From Agapetus fuscipes (lineage: Eukaryota; Arthropoda; Insecta; Trichoptera; Glossosomatidae): a stretch of DNA of 64,000 nucleotides. The translations under genes were made by a program, and so were the position numbers. The DNA is taken from positions 9,208,251 through 9,272,250 of the forward strand of contig OX637351.1 in the NCBI GenBank assembly GCA_951799405.1. The letters run 5' to 3'. Under the pieces are notes generated by a model. The model saw nothing but the letters and a program-made list of their open reading frames with translations. It ran no database searches and was not told the origin of the DNA. Positions 13,701 through 25,700 of this stretch are shown piece by piece; the stretch's first letter is position 1, and every line of letters begins with the position of its first letter.

Positions 13701-16700
13701 GGCTTACTGTCATTGTCGATGTCAGGGTCGCAGGCGTCTCCCAGGCCGTCCTTGTCGTAGTCCTGCTGGTCCGCGTTGGGCACCGTGGGGCAGTTGTCAC
13801 AAGCGTCCCCCACCTTGTCCCCGCCTCCCACCTCCGTGTCTATCTGGTCCGGGTTGTACTTCAATGGGCAATTATCCTGAACAAAATAAAACATTCATTG
13901 TTTAAATGGACTTTCTAAGAAGTTATGATTGGGAAAAAACGGTGTGATAGGATGAGGAATGATCTTATAAGAGAAGAATGTGGTGCAAGAGAAAGTGTGA
14001 AAGTGAAGATTAAGAGAAGTTTGTTAAGGATGGTTTAAACATATGGAGAGAATGAATGATGAAAGACTGACTAAGAAAGTATATGTTGCAAGAATAGATG
14101 GATGTCGTGGTAGAGGAAGACCAAGAAAGGTATGAGTGGACCAAATATCCGAAATTGCGAATGAATGAAATATCCAGAGTCATAATAAAAGGAGAGTCTG
14201 TATGAAGAAGGTTATAAAGAAGTATTATATGTAAGTACAGAAAGAAATGGCGGTTGATCTGTAATGTTGGCGGCTAGGGCTAGGGTTTGTAAATTTTTCA
14301 AAAAAAAACTAAATTTAAAATTAGAATCTTGTATTTTCTTTTTATTTGCTTTTAATGGTTATACATATCGATTGCCCAGTTCCACACTGTAATGAGTCCG
14401 AAATTCACAATTTTGAGTTTTACCTGCGATATTATAAAAGAAGCTCTGTTTTTTCAATTCCACACTCAAACAAGTCAATATCGTTATTATTTTTGTCATA
14501 CACTGGATTATTTCACTATGGAATTTTATACATCTAACTTTATTATTAATTCCGCATTGCAATATCTCGAAATAGTTTTGTATACAACACAGAAATAAAT
14601 GTGTACTTTCCTTCTAATGATAAATCCAAGTCTAAAAAGTCATAAAAAACATAAAAGATGCATATATTCATAATTTAACATTGTATTGAAAATCAGATGA
14701 TTAACAGGCCATATCTCAAAACAGTGTATTTTGAAATATTACAGTGTGGAACTGGTAAACGATATTATTATTTGTTTATTTTTAAAATGTAATTTGTTGT
14801 GTATATTCCTTGACTTATGGGTTGGTATGAGGCTGACCACCCATTCTGTAAAAAAATATTCACTTTGCCAATGTCAACCCTGTTTCAGGGAAAGTCGGCA
14901 AGAGTTGCAGAGCTAATGTTCATTTGAGGTTTGGATTTTCATTTCTATGTACACATTAAGCATTTCGCTGCCTTAGTTCTTGTTTACCGTATACGCCATT
15001 GAGAAAATTTTACATGAGCAATGTTTGCATGTGTACTGGACCAATGTGTCTTATGAAAACAAGATTTTTTTTTAAAAAATATTTAAAAGAACCCTCACAT
15101 TATCGAGTTTTACGGTTTTTCTTAGCTCAGATTGTGTAGAATTTGATTCTTAAGACAACTGCATGAAAAAGTCATATTTGACAAGATGAAACAAGCGCAA
15201 ACCACACGTGTCTGTTTGTGGGCATGCTTTTGATATGAGCTTTAAATGTGAATATACCTTTGCAACTTAGATTATAGATTATACACTTACAGGACTGTTG
15301 GGGATGCCGTCTCCATCAGCATCAGGATCACAGGCGTCTCCCAGTCCATCTTCATCTGCGTCTTCTTGTCCAGAGTTGGGGACTGTCACACAGTTATCCT
15401 GTAACATAAAAAGTGTTTATCTAGCTAGAAGATAAGTAGAATAGAAGTTATCTAGAAATCAAGAAGACTCCATTGGGCCGGACATGTAGCACGTGCAAAC
15501 GACTCCAGGATCATCAGAACTGTCTTGGGTGGTGCCCCCTCAGGTGTTAGACCACTCAAACGTCCCAGGGTGCGGTGGGCAGACAACGTCGAAGCCGACG
15601 CCGAAGTTTTGGGAGTAAAGGGACCATCACCTTCCTGCACTTGGCGTCCTGGCAGCCCAGGTTCATGTCGGGCCAGCCATCCAGGTCCCTGTCACTGCCA
15701 CAGATGAGGCCATCCCCCGCCCAGCCCACGCGGCACATGCACCTGAAGGCGCCGTGGCCGGCCCCGCCTGCCAGGCAGTCAGCGTTCCTGTCACACAGAG
15801 TGCCATCGGCGCACAGGCCGGGACTGCTGTGACAGCCAGTGGTCTGGTTGCCGTAGTAGCCACGCGGGCACGGACCGCAGCGGAAGGAGCCCTGAAGTCA
15901 ATAAGAATATATGTAAAAAAAAATTAAAGGAAAGAAAGGAATTGAATGAGTGATGGATATATGAGAATGTGAGAGTGAAACATTGCACTCTATGGAGTGA
16001 AAGTACAAACAGAGTACAATGAGATGGTTCAGTAATGTAGAAATTTTCATCGCTGTTTATGTTAAAAATCAAACTTTGTCAGGTTATAAATGGGTTTGAA
16101 GCAATTGACCGGTCCGTAGTCTAGTGATTAACCCCTCTGACTCGTAAATGGAAGGTTGTGGGTTTGAATCCTGGCGGAGAGAAAAAAAATATAACATTTA
16201 TATTTTCATGTAGGCATGCTCTTCGCTGGGTTGAAAATTTCATAAGCCTTTACCAAAGACCGGTCATCAAAAGGTCCATCCAGCCTTACAGCAACTGGGT
16301 CTTGCTTGAGAATTGGTGCTTTGTAGCGACGACCAAGCCCGTAAAAAGCCCAGTCCATAGCTCAGTTGGTAAAATGCTTGCATTCTATACTGAGAGCAAG
16401 GGTTTGATCCCCACCGAGGGTGTCAGACTTGATTTCCCGTTTCGGTGTTTATTTCAAACCCAAATACCAGCAAAGGGTACTCAACCTTCACAAGAAATGA
16501 GAACTAGCCCCTCCCCGGGAGCTGGGATACCCCCACTTCAACTGAAAGTGGTTGGTATGAGGCCGGCCCTCATACCCGTAAAAATAAATAGGTTTTTGTT
16601 GAAATACCTACCTAAAGATATATACCTACCTACAATGATTAATTAATTATAATACATACCTACTGGTCTGTCATTATTGTCTATGTTTAGAAGCTACTTC

Positions 16701-19700
16701 CTGTTCTCTTGTTTCCTTGCTATATTATTGTGATGTAATGTAAATTGTTGTGCTAATAAAATCTCCTATCATCCAACAACAAGAAGTATATTTTACTGAA
16801 GAATAATATTTACCAACATGGTAGCAGAACGTGGTTAGCCAAAATAGACGAAATTAAACATTATAGACGTGATTTTTTTTTAAATAAAGAAGGCTAAATA
16901 AAAAAAAAAAAAAAAAAAACAACATGGAAGGAGGATTGATGGAGAAATTAAAAGGTGAAGAAAACTGGATGACTTGGAGCATAACAATCAGAGCATGCCT
17001 AGAAAGTGAGAATCTGTTGGATATAGTGGATGGAGCGTTTGTAAAACCAGATGACGATGGAAAAATGGCTGATGCCTTAAAATTATGGACGAAACAGAAT
17101 GGCAAAGCTAAAAAGATTATTATATTATCGCTGCACACAGCTCCACTTCTGAGAATAGCTGGATGCAAAACAGCAGAAGAAATTTGGAACAAATTAAAAC
17201 AGATTTATAATGTACAATCCAGTGAAAACATAGACATTTTGAGGAATAAATTCCATAACATAAACTGGGAAGCCGAAAAAGGTATGCAAGGACATTTAGA
17301 AAAATTTGATGACATAGAAACAAAGATGATGATGATTTATCCTCGCCCTAACAGAGACATGGCATGAGAGTCACGACTCTGCATCACTGAGAGCTTTGCG
17401 CGCTTTAGGATACACAACGCTTGAGGAAGCACGGGCAAGGCCGCGCCGTGGTAAAGGAACAGAGAGCATCTCTTGGTCCAATCACGGCGGTGTGGCCTTG
17501 CTGGTACGTTCGGGATTTCGTGTGGAGAAGATCAAAATTTTCCCCACGACGTCTTTTGAGTGCCTTGTGTGTCGAGTGTCTTCGAGTGCGGCTCTCACTG
17601 TTGCTGTAGTTTATCGTCCGGGCTCCAAGCCTGTAACGGCTGAATTTTTTAGGGAGTTCCGGGAACTATTTGAGACTCTTGTGACGCGCAACGAGATGTT
17701 TCTGGTGGTCGGGGATGTCAACGTCAGGCTTGAGCGTGGAGACGACACTAACAGTGTGGCTCTCACCGCCTTGTTAGCGGACTATGGCTGCAGACAGTGG
17801 GTTGGCGCACCAACTCATGATGCGGGTGGCCTACTGGATGTAGTTAGAGCCAGAGAGGAGGACGCACCTTCAGAGACGAAGGTAGTAGATATAGGTTTGT
17901 CGGACCACAGATTGGTGACATCTAGCCTTAATGTGGGACGGCCTGTTCCTGTTTATAAGAGCATAACCTCTAGGTGCTGGAACGGGTTCGATCTCGAGAT
18001 CTTTAAAAAAGATCTTTCTGTTTCACCAGTCTGCTGTCCGGAAACCTATGTCTCAATGCAACCGGACGAGTTAGTAGACTTGTATAATAAATCCTTGGGC
18101 GATTTGATTGGGCTGCATGCTCCAATCAAATGTAAAGTAGTCAAAGAGCGAAACAGTGCTATCTGGTTTGACAATGAATGCCGTACGCTGAAACGCAATA
18201 TGCGAAAACTAGAGCGAAATTTTAAAAACGGTAAGCCAGGTAGCACTAGGCAATCATGGATTGACGCTCAAGGTGTGTACAGGTCTGCTATTCTCCAGAA
18301 GAAATCCGATTTTTATTGTGGAAAGATTGCTGAGGCAAAATCCCCTCAGCAGGTGTGGAAGCTTCTGGAGAACTTGTCTGGGAGTGCTCGGGCTGGTGTA
18401 GGTTTGACGTCGACTGCTTGCGATTTTGCCACGTATTTTGAAAACAAAATACCTCAATTGCACTTTGCTTGGGTTGCAGGTACTTCTGTCTCAAGGATTG
18501 GAAGTGCTTCGCGACTCGAAGTATTTGATTTAACTGACATAGATGAGGTGTGTCAGATCGTGGTAGGATCGCCAAACAAGCAGTGTGGCCTTGACCCTGT
18601 ACCAGTCTGGATACTCAAAGAATGCATCTTACAGCTGGCTCCATTTATTGTTAAGGTAATCAATGGATGCCTAATGGATGCCACTGTTCCTCCGTCTTTG
18701 AAGGTAGCACACATCACGCCAATCCTTAAAAAGCCACAGTTGGATCCCGGTGATCCCTCAAATTATAGACCTGTGTCAAATCTGCCATTCTTGTCGAAGG
18801 TGCTGGAGCGGATTGTCTCGCGGCGGTTGGTATCCTATCTGGATGCAAGCAGCTTAATGCCTAAGAGGCAGTCTGCATACCGGAAATATCACTCAACAGA
18901 AACCGGTATGCTCATGCTTGTATCGGATATGATATCAGCTGTGGAGTGTGGTAATCTAGCCTTACTGGCGCTTCTTGATATGAGTGCGGCCTTTGACACA
19001 GTAAGTCACCCAATTCTTATTGAGAGACTGGAGGTGTCATTTGGTTTGACCGGAGGGGCTTTGGCGTGGTTTTCTTCCTATCTGGTGGAGCGCAGACAGG
19101 CGGTGCGTATTTGTGATAGTGTTTCACCTACCTACTCGCTGTCTTCCGGGGTCCCACAGGGCTCTGTGCTGGGTCCGATCCTTTTCATATTGTATACTGC
19201 TGAGATTGAGAGTATTGTTGAAAAATGGGGCCTCATCGCACACTCATATGCAGATGACTGGCAAATATACTCTCATTCTCGGCCAGACATGGCTGAGGAC
19301 CTTAGTTGCAGGGTCTCTGGGTGTATCGCGGAGGTCGGTGGGTGGATGAGGAACAATGGCCTAATCTTAAACATGGATAAGACGGAGATACTCTGGGCAG
19401 CCACATCGAGGCGTGACCACCTTCTGGTGAATAAAGTACCACTCTCCATAGGAGGTCAGCTAATCCAGCCTTCTGATTCGGTAAGACTTCTAGGAGTCTT
19501 ACTGGATCGTAACCTGACACTGGATAGGCAAATAGATGCCACAATAGCTTCTTCTTTTTTTTCGCTTCGCCAAATAAAGGCAATAAGAAAATGTCTGCCG
19601 TCAGATGCGGTTAAGACCCTGGTGAGTGCGTTTGTGATGTCTCGGATTGACTATTGCTCGACGCTTTATAGTGGTCAGCCGAAGAAACAGTTTAATCGCT

Positions 19701-22700
19701 TTCAATCTGTGTTGAATTCGGCAGCAAGACTCATATTCGGGATTCCCAAATTCGCTCACATCACCCCGCTGTTAAAAAAACTTCATTGGCTTCGTTTCCC
19801 GGAGAGGGTGGTCTTCCGTGTTTGTTTAATGGTATATAAAGCCATCAATGGCTTGGCCCCACCTTATCTGGCTGATATGATTTCACCTGTTGAAATGGGT
19901 GTTAGGAGGCAGACACTCAGATCTGCGGGTGATGGAGTAGTCAATTTGGTTCAGCCGCGCCGTCAGATTCGTACAAACTTCGGAGACCGCGCTTTCCGTG
20001 TTGCGGGGCCGGTGGAGTGGAACAGACTGCCACCCGGAGTGAAGAACTCCAAATCTGTGGGTGTATTTCGAGGAGAACTCAAGGCACACTTGTTTAGAAA
20101 GTCTTATCCATGATCGGAGAGGGCCCTTGAGGTGTGACACACACAAAAACGGCGCTCTCTTATCATGTGTAATTTAAAATAAATCAGCCTGTTATTATTA
20201 TTATTATTATTATGATGCTTTTAAATAAACCCATAGACGAGGAGGACCTGTGTGCAAGGTTGTTACAATCTCTTCCAAAAGATTATGATTACATTTATGT
20301 AACTTGGCATGATTTACCTGCTGAAGAGAAGTCGTGGAGTAAACTTCAAAGAAGATGCTTGAATTATGAATTGAGAATTACCGGAAGGATGGAAACAAAA
20401 ACAGAGACTGCAACTGCCATGTTCTCAAAATTAAAAATGGAAAAACCAGTCCAAAAACAGAAATGGAATACTGAGCATAAAAATAATTCAAAGTTCAGAC
20501 CTGAAAAGAGATGTTATTCATGTGGAAAAAAGGGTCATTTTTCAAAACAGTGTCAGATTGGTATAGTTTGTTTTAAATGCAAGAAAAGAGGACATAAATC
20601 AACTGAGTGTACCACAAACAAAGCACATGACAGTGCGATGATGATGTCAACTCAAAATAATGAAAAGATGAATAAAACTTATAAGGAAGTATTGGATGTA
20701 AAAGAATTGAGCTGTGATGAGTGGTATGTTGACAGTGGTGCAACACATCATATAACAAATAGACGAGAATGGTTCAGCTCTTTCAAACAATTCATAACTC
20801 CAAGATCATTGAATGTTGCCAAAAATGGAGTGACAGTAAATGCTGTAGGTAGTGGTAATATAGACGTAAAAGTATTTGATGGAAAATTATGGACACAGCG
20901 ATACTTAGAAGATGTTTGGTATTGTCCTGATGGCTCTTGCAACTTGTATTCTGTAAAGAAGGCTGGAGAAAAAGGAATTGATCAAAACATTAGATGTGAT
21001 GGAAAAATATGGGCATTTGCAAGAAATAACAAAACAATTGCCATCGCTATATCGAAGGAAACCAATGCACTATATCAACTAATTATGAGGGTTATTCGTC
21101 CAGAGACTGCAAATATTCTTGCTAATGATGACAATACAGTTTCTAGTATTGAGAATGTGCCTCATGATGGGATTGTTATTGATGATCATGTTGAAGTTAA
21201 AAATCTCGATCCTAACACAGAAGAAATAGAAACTATTAAGACAAGATCTGTAGACGATTTAGAAAATGGAAATTCAGATGAAGAAGTAGAAGACGAAGGA
21301 AAGAGTTATTCATTGAGAAATAGAAGAGAGATAAGAAAACCTGTGCGATTTGAAAACACTCCAAGAATTCTATTAATAAATGATATCCCAACAGATTTTA
21401 ATGAAGCGATTCAAAGCGATGACTCTGAAAAATGGAAAGAAGCCATGAATGATGAAATGACTTCGCTTTATCATAACCAGACGTGGAAACTTGTAGAAAT
21501 GCCAACAAACTGTAAGTTGATTGGAAATCGATGGGTGTATGCTGTGAAGACAGACTCAAATAATAATATCATTAGATACAAAGCAAGATTAGTTGCTAAG
21601 AGTTAATAGAGTTAATAGAAAACTTAATTAGAGGGCTCTTGAGGTGTGATACACACAAAAACAGCGCTCACCAAATAAATCATCCTAATATTATTATTAT
21701 TATTATTAAGGGTTTCAATCAACGACCTGGTATAGACTACATGGATTCTTTTAGTCCAGTTGCACGTTTTGAGACGATGAGAACACTTCTTGCCTATGCT
21801 CTACAAAGAGATTGGATGATAAAACAATTTGATGTGAAGACTGCATTTCTCAATGGACTATTGGAAGAAGAAGTATATATGAAACAACCGAGAGGATTTG
21901 AAGATGGATCAGAACTCATATGCAAATTACTGCGTAGTCTATATGGACTGAAACAAGCTTCAAAATGCTGGTATAAATGCTTAACAGCTTATTTAGAAGA
22001 ATGTGAATTACCGGAGAGTGCTGCTGATCCATGCTTGTATTTTAATGAATACTTAATGATGGCTTTTCATGTGGATGATGGAATTATCATTGGTCTTCCT
22101 GACTTTATAAATGATTTACTAAAGAAATTACGAAACAAATTTGAAATGACATATCATGATGTTGATGATTATTTGGGACTACAAATAAAAATTTCTCCTG
22201 ATTCAATTTAAATTAATCAATCTGCCTATGCTAAGAAAATACTAGGCAAGTTTGGAATGATGGAATGTAAAGCGTTTTCATTACCGATAGAGCCAGGATG
22301 GATGCCTGGAGATTCACCCAAAGCAGAAAATGCCGAGAGGTACAGAGAAATAGTTGGAAGCCTTATGTATCTTGCTACAGGAACGAGACCAGATATTATG
22401 TTTGCTGTGAACACTGCATCTAGAGTAGGTACAAGACAAACCTACTGTGGCTCACTGCAATCTATTGAAGAGAATTATTTTAAGATACATAAAGGGGACT
22501 ATATCAGAAGGAATCATATTTAAGAAGAATATGCAACATTTAAGACTTGAAGTATATAGTGATGCTGATCACGCTGGTGAGAAAGAAACAAGAAAATCAA
22601 CAAGTGGTATTTTGATGAAATTTAGTGGAAGTCCAGTAATGTGGAAAAGTAAACTACAAAGATGTGTCGCTTTAAGTTCAATGGAAGCAGAATATGTAGC

Positions 22701-25700
22701 TGCAAGTGAAGCAGCAAAATCACTTATATGGCTTGACAGACTACTTAAGGAAATCAAAGCAGTAGATGAAACCGTGATTCCTATATTGCTTATTGATAAC
22801 CAGAGTGCAATCAAATTGATGAAAAATCCAACATTCCATGAACGATCAAAGCATATAGAGACAAGATATCATTTTGTAAGACTATTAGTTGAAGAAAATA
22901 GAATGACTGTGAAATATGCGACATCAGAGAGACAACAGGCGGACTTATTGAAGGGCCGTTCTTATAAACGTTGGACTAAATATCCGTAAGTAAATACTCA
23001 TTTAACTAACGGATGGACGTTAACGGACTGATCTTACCGATGGTCGTCTTAGGGCCGTTCTTATAAACGTTGGACTAAATATCCGTAAGTAAATACTCAT
23101 TTAACTAACGGATGGACGTTAACGGACTGATCTTACCGATGGTCGTCTTATAAAGCTTTTTTAACCGTCCGTTAGTTCTCAATAATGCACTCGTATTTTT
23201 GATGATTTTTTGCGTGCATTCATGAACATATGTCATCCTTTTGCTGTCAGAGAAGAAACATAACCTAAAGTTGCGTATGACAAACACGAAAACGACTGAT
23301 ACAGCCCTATTTTAATGAATTCTCTATCTCTGTCGGAAGAAATTATCTTCAACAGGATAGAGCGTAGATGTCCAATGGCACGCTAAACTCACCGCAAAAA
23401 AATAATGCTTTGACAGCTGACCTAACCTCAAACCTTAACAAACCGACCGGTATCTACCTGGAAACCGGGGGCCGGCTGTCGGTTAGATCCGCCGGTAAAA
23501 TTAAACCGAAAATTTACGAACGAATTGTTATAATACAGAAAAACGAAATTTGTACCAAGTTTCGGTTTATTAGATTTGACATTTAACAAACGGATGTTTA
23601 TAAGAACGGCCCTAAAGGACTATCAGCGGCGAAATTGTCATACATGAAGAAACAAATAGGAATGAAATAATGTAATCATTGCAGGAGAGTGTTGAAATAC
23701 CTAAAGATATATACCTACCTACAATGATTAATTAAATTAGAATACATACCTACTGATCTGTCATTATTGTCTATGTTTAGAAGCTACTTCCTGTTCTCTT
23801 GTTTCCTTGCTATATTATTGTGATGTAATGTAAAATGTTGTGCTAATAAAATCTCCTATCATCCAACAACAAGAAGTATATTTTACTGAAGAATAATATT
23901 TACCAACAGTTTTGAATCACCACATGCGACCTGGGGGTAGTGTAGGCGAGAAGTTACACATATAGAACACTATATGTGTAGCTTAGTTGCATTTGCGTTC
24001 CAAACACCATCTTGAACTAAGAGAATACCTCAGTATTGATGCACTCGGAGTGGGGATCACATCCTCCATTGCGGCCGTCTCCGCATTCATCTATGTCCTG
24101 GCAGCGCTGCCTGTGAGACCTGGCGTGCTCCACCCCGGTGCCCCCGCGAGCTGCGTCATCGTTCATGGTGAACCCTGGAGGGCAGTGGCCGCAGCGGTAG
24201 CCCGGGGACAGGTTCACACACTGCACACGGGGATCGCAGGGCTCAGCCAAGTCACACTGGAACATTCACAGGGCACAGTGTCAAACATTTATGATATCTG
24301 CGCACTAGAAATTATTTTAACAAAAATAGACATTATATATCTCTTATAGACTTACTTAGGAAAATGGTCATTAGTAAGAAACTTCACAGTTGCATTTCAA
24401 TGTGTACATAAAAACTCGGGCAAGTGGAAAATTGTTCCTAGAAAGTTGGTACTATTTTGAGTTGTAATGGCTGCCAGTTGACAGATAACACGCGATATAA
24501 ATATTGGGATCCCTGAAATTAATGAATTTTAAAGGAAAAAGGCATTTTTTAAGACATTATGGCATGTTTACAATTGGATGAAACATATGCATTTGGACAA
24601 AATGGCCTTATTTCATATGACTACACCACTGCAACGTTTGACAGGACTGAGACAAATGTGGGTTTTAGTAGGTATATATGAATGCAGTAATCTAGTTTCT
24701 GCTCCTCTATGTTATTACTAAATGGTGAGATATATTGTAATGTTTTTGTTTATTTTTTAAGAGCAAAAACACAAATAAGTTTATTTGGGACTAAGAACTT
24801 ATTTCACATCAATTTATTTTACCTAAATATGGTCACTTAACGCTTTAGCAATGATTCTAATTGCTTGACTTATTTAATCTCCATAATAGTGAATGGGCTT
24901 TTGCAGTGGCACGGAGCTGATTGCCGCCTCTAGTTCAGGGAATTACCAACTGCAGTTACTTCAAGAGACGTCGTGAGACAGTCTTGTTCGCTGAATTTTT
25001 TTGGGCGCCCTGGGAGTGACAATATCACGAGATGGTTCCAATAAAGAAGTCAATTGATTCATCAACATTATCCTGAGCCACAATAAAAATAGAGCTTGTA
25101 TGAAGAAGGTATGTAAGGACAGAAAGAAATGGCGGTTGATCTGTAATGTTGGCGGCTAGGGCTTTTTAAATTGGAATATTGTATTATGTTTTAGTTTTTA
25201 TTTTAAAAATGTACATTGTTGTGTATGTTCCTTGACTTACAGGTTGGTATGTGGCTGACCACCCATGCTGTAGAAAATGGTGCACTTTGCCAATGTCACC
25301 ACTGTTTCAAGAAGGTCGGCAAGAATTGCAGGGTGTATGTTAATTTGAGATTTGAGTCTTTATATTTTAAGTCCACATGTGGCATGTTTAAGAGCAAACT
25401 TATTCGTGCCTGTTTGTGAAAATGCATATAATGTGAATCCTTAATGTAACATATCTTCGCAACTTAGATTAGATTAGAACATTATGATACTGGTTTATTT
25501 ACTTCATCCTCATCCTTGCACTCTGTTCCATTGCCAGTGTACCCAGCTGGGCAGCGACCACATCTGTAGTAAGGAGGAGATTCAGTGGGAGAGCACTGAA
25601 CTCCTGGATGACAAGACCCAGGTCTGCAGGCCGCCCGGCGGGAGCAAGACATGCCGTCTCCTTCATAGCCTTGAGGGCATGGACCACACTGGGCTCCCTC

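Larger units (their letters stand above)
16597..23908 (+). mobile_element. Ty1/copia LTR retrotransposon, disrupted
   Basis: Two LTRs and a GTTTT target duplication (16592-16596 and 23909-23913). Inside, in order: gag start, LINE insertion (17336-20208), rest of gag with two CCHC knuckles, protease (DSGATHHIT), no recognisable integrase core, reverse transcriptase, SINE-tail insertion (21630-21713), RNase H, a TIR element (22952-23613) and the end of RNase H. A stop at 22209-22211 and a frame shift near 22440 break it further. Inserted in a SINE B inside Tsp intron 8. Confidence 0.93.

Noticed and set aside
13586..13703. Possible functional 5S rRNA gene
   Set aside because: It carries scattered substitutions and runs directly into SINE sequence instead of a T-run terminator; other copies show the same arrangement.
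15525..15863. Several overlapping frames opposite Tsp exon 9
   Set aside because: Shadows of the GC-rich coding exon; the real frame is on the minus strand with EGF cysteines.
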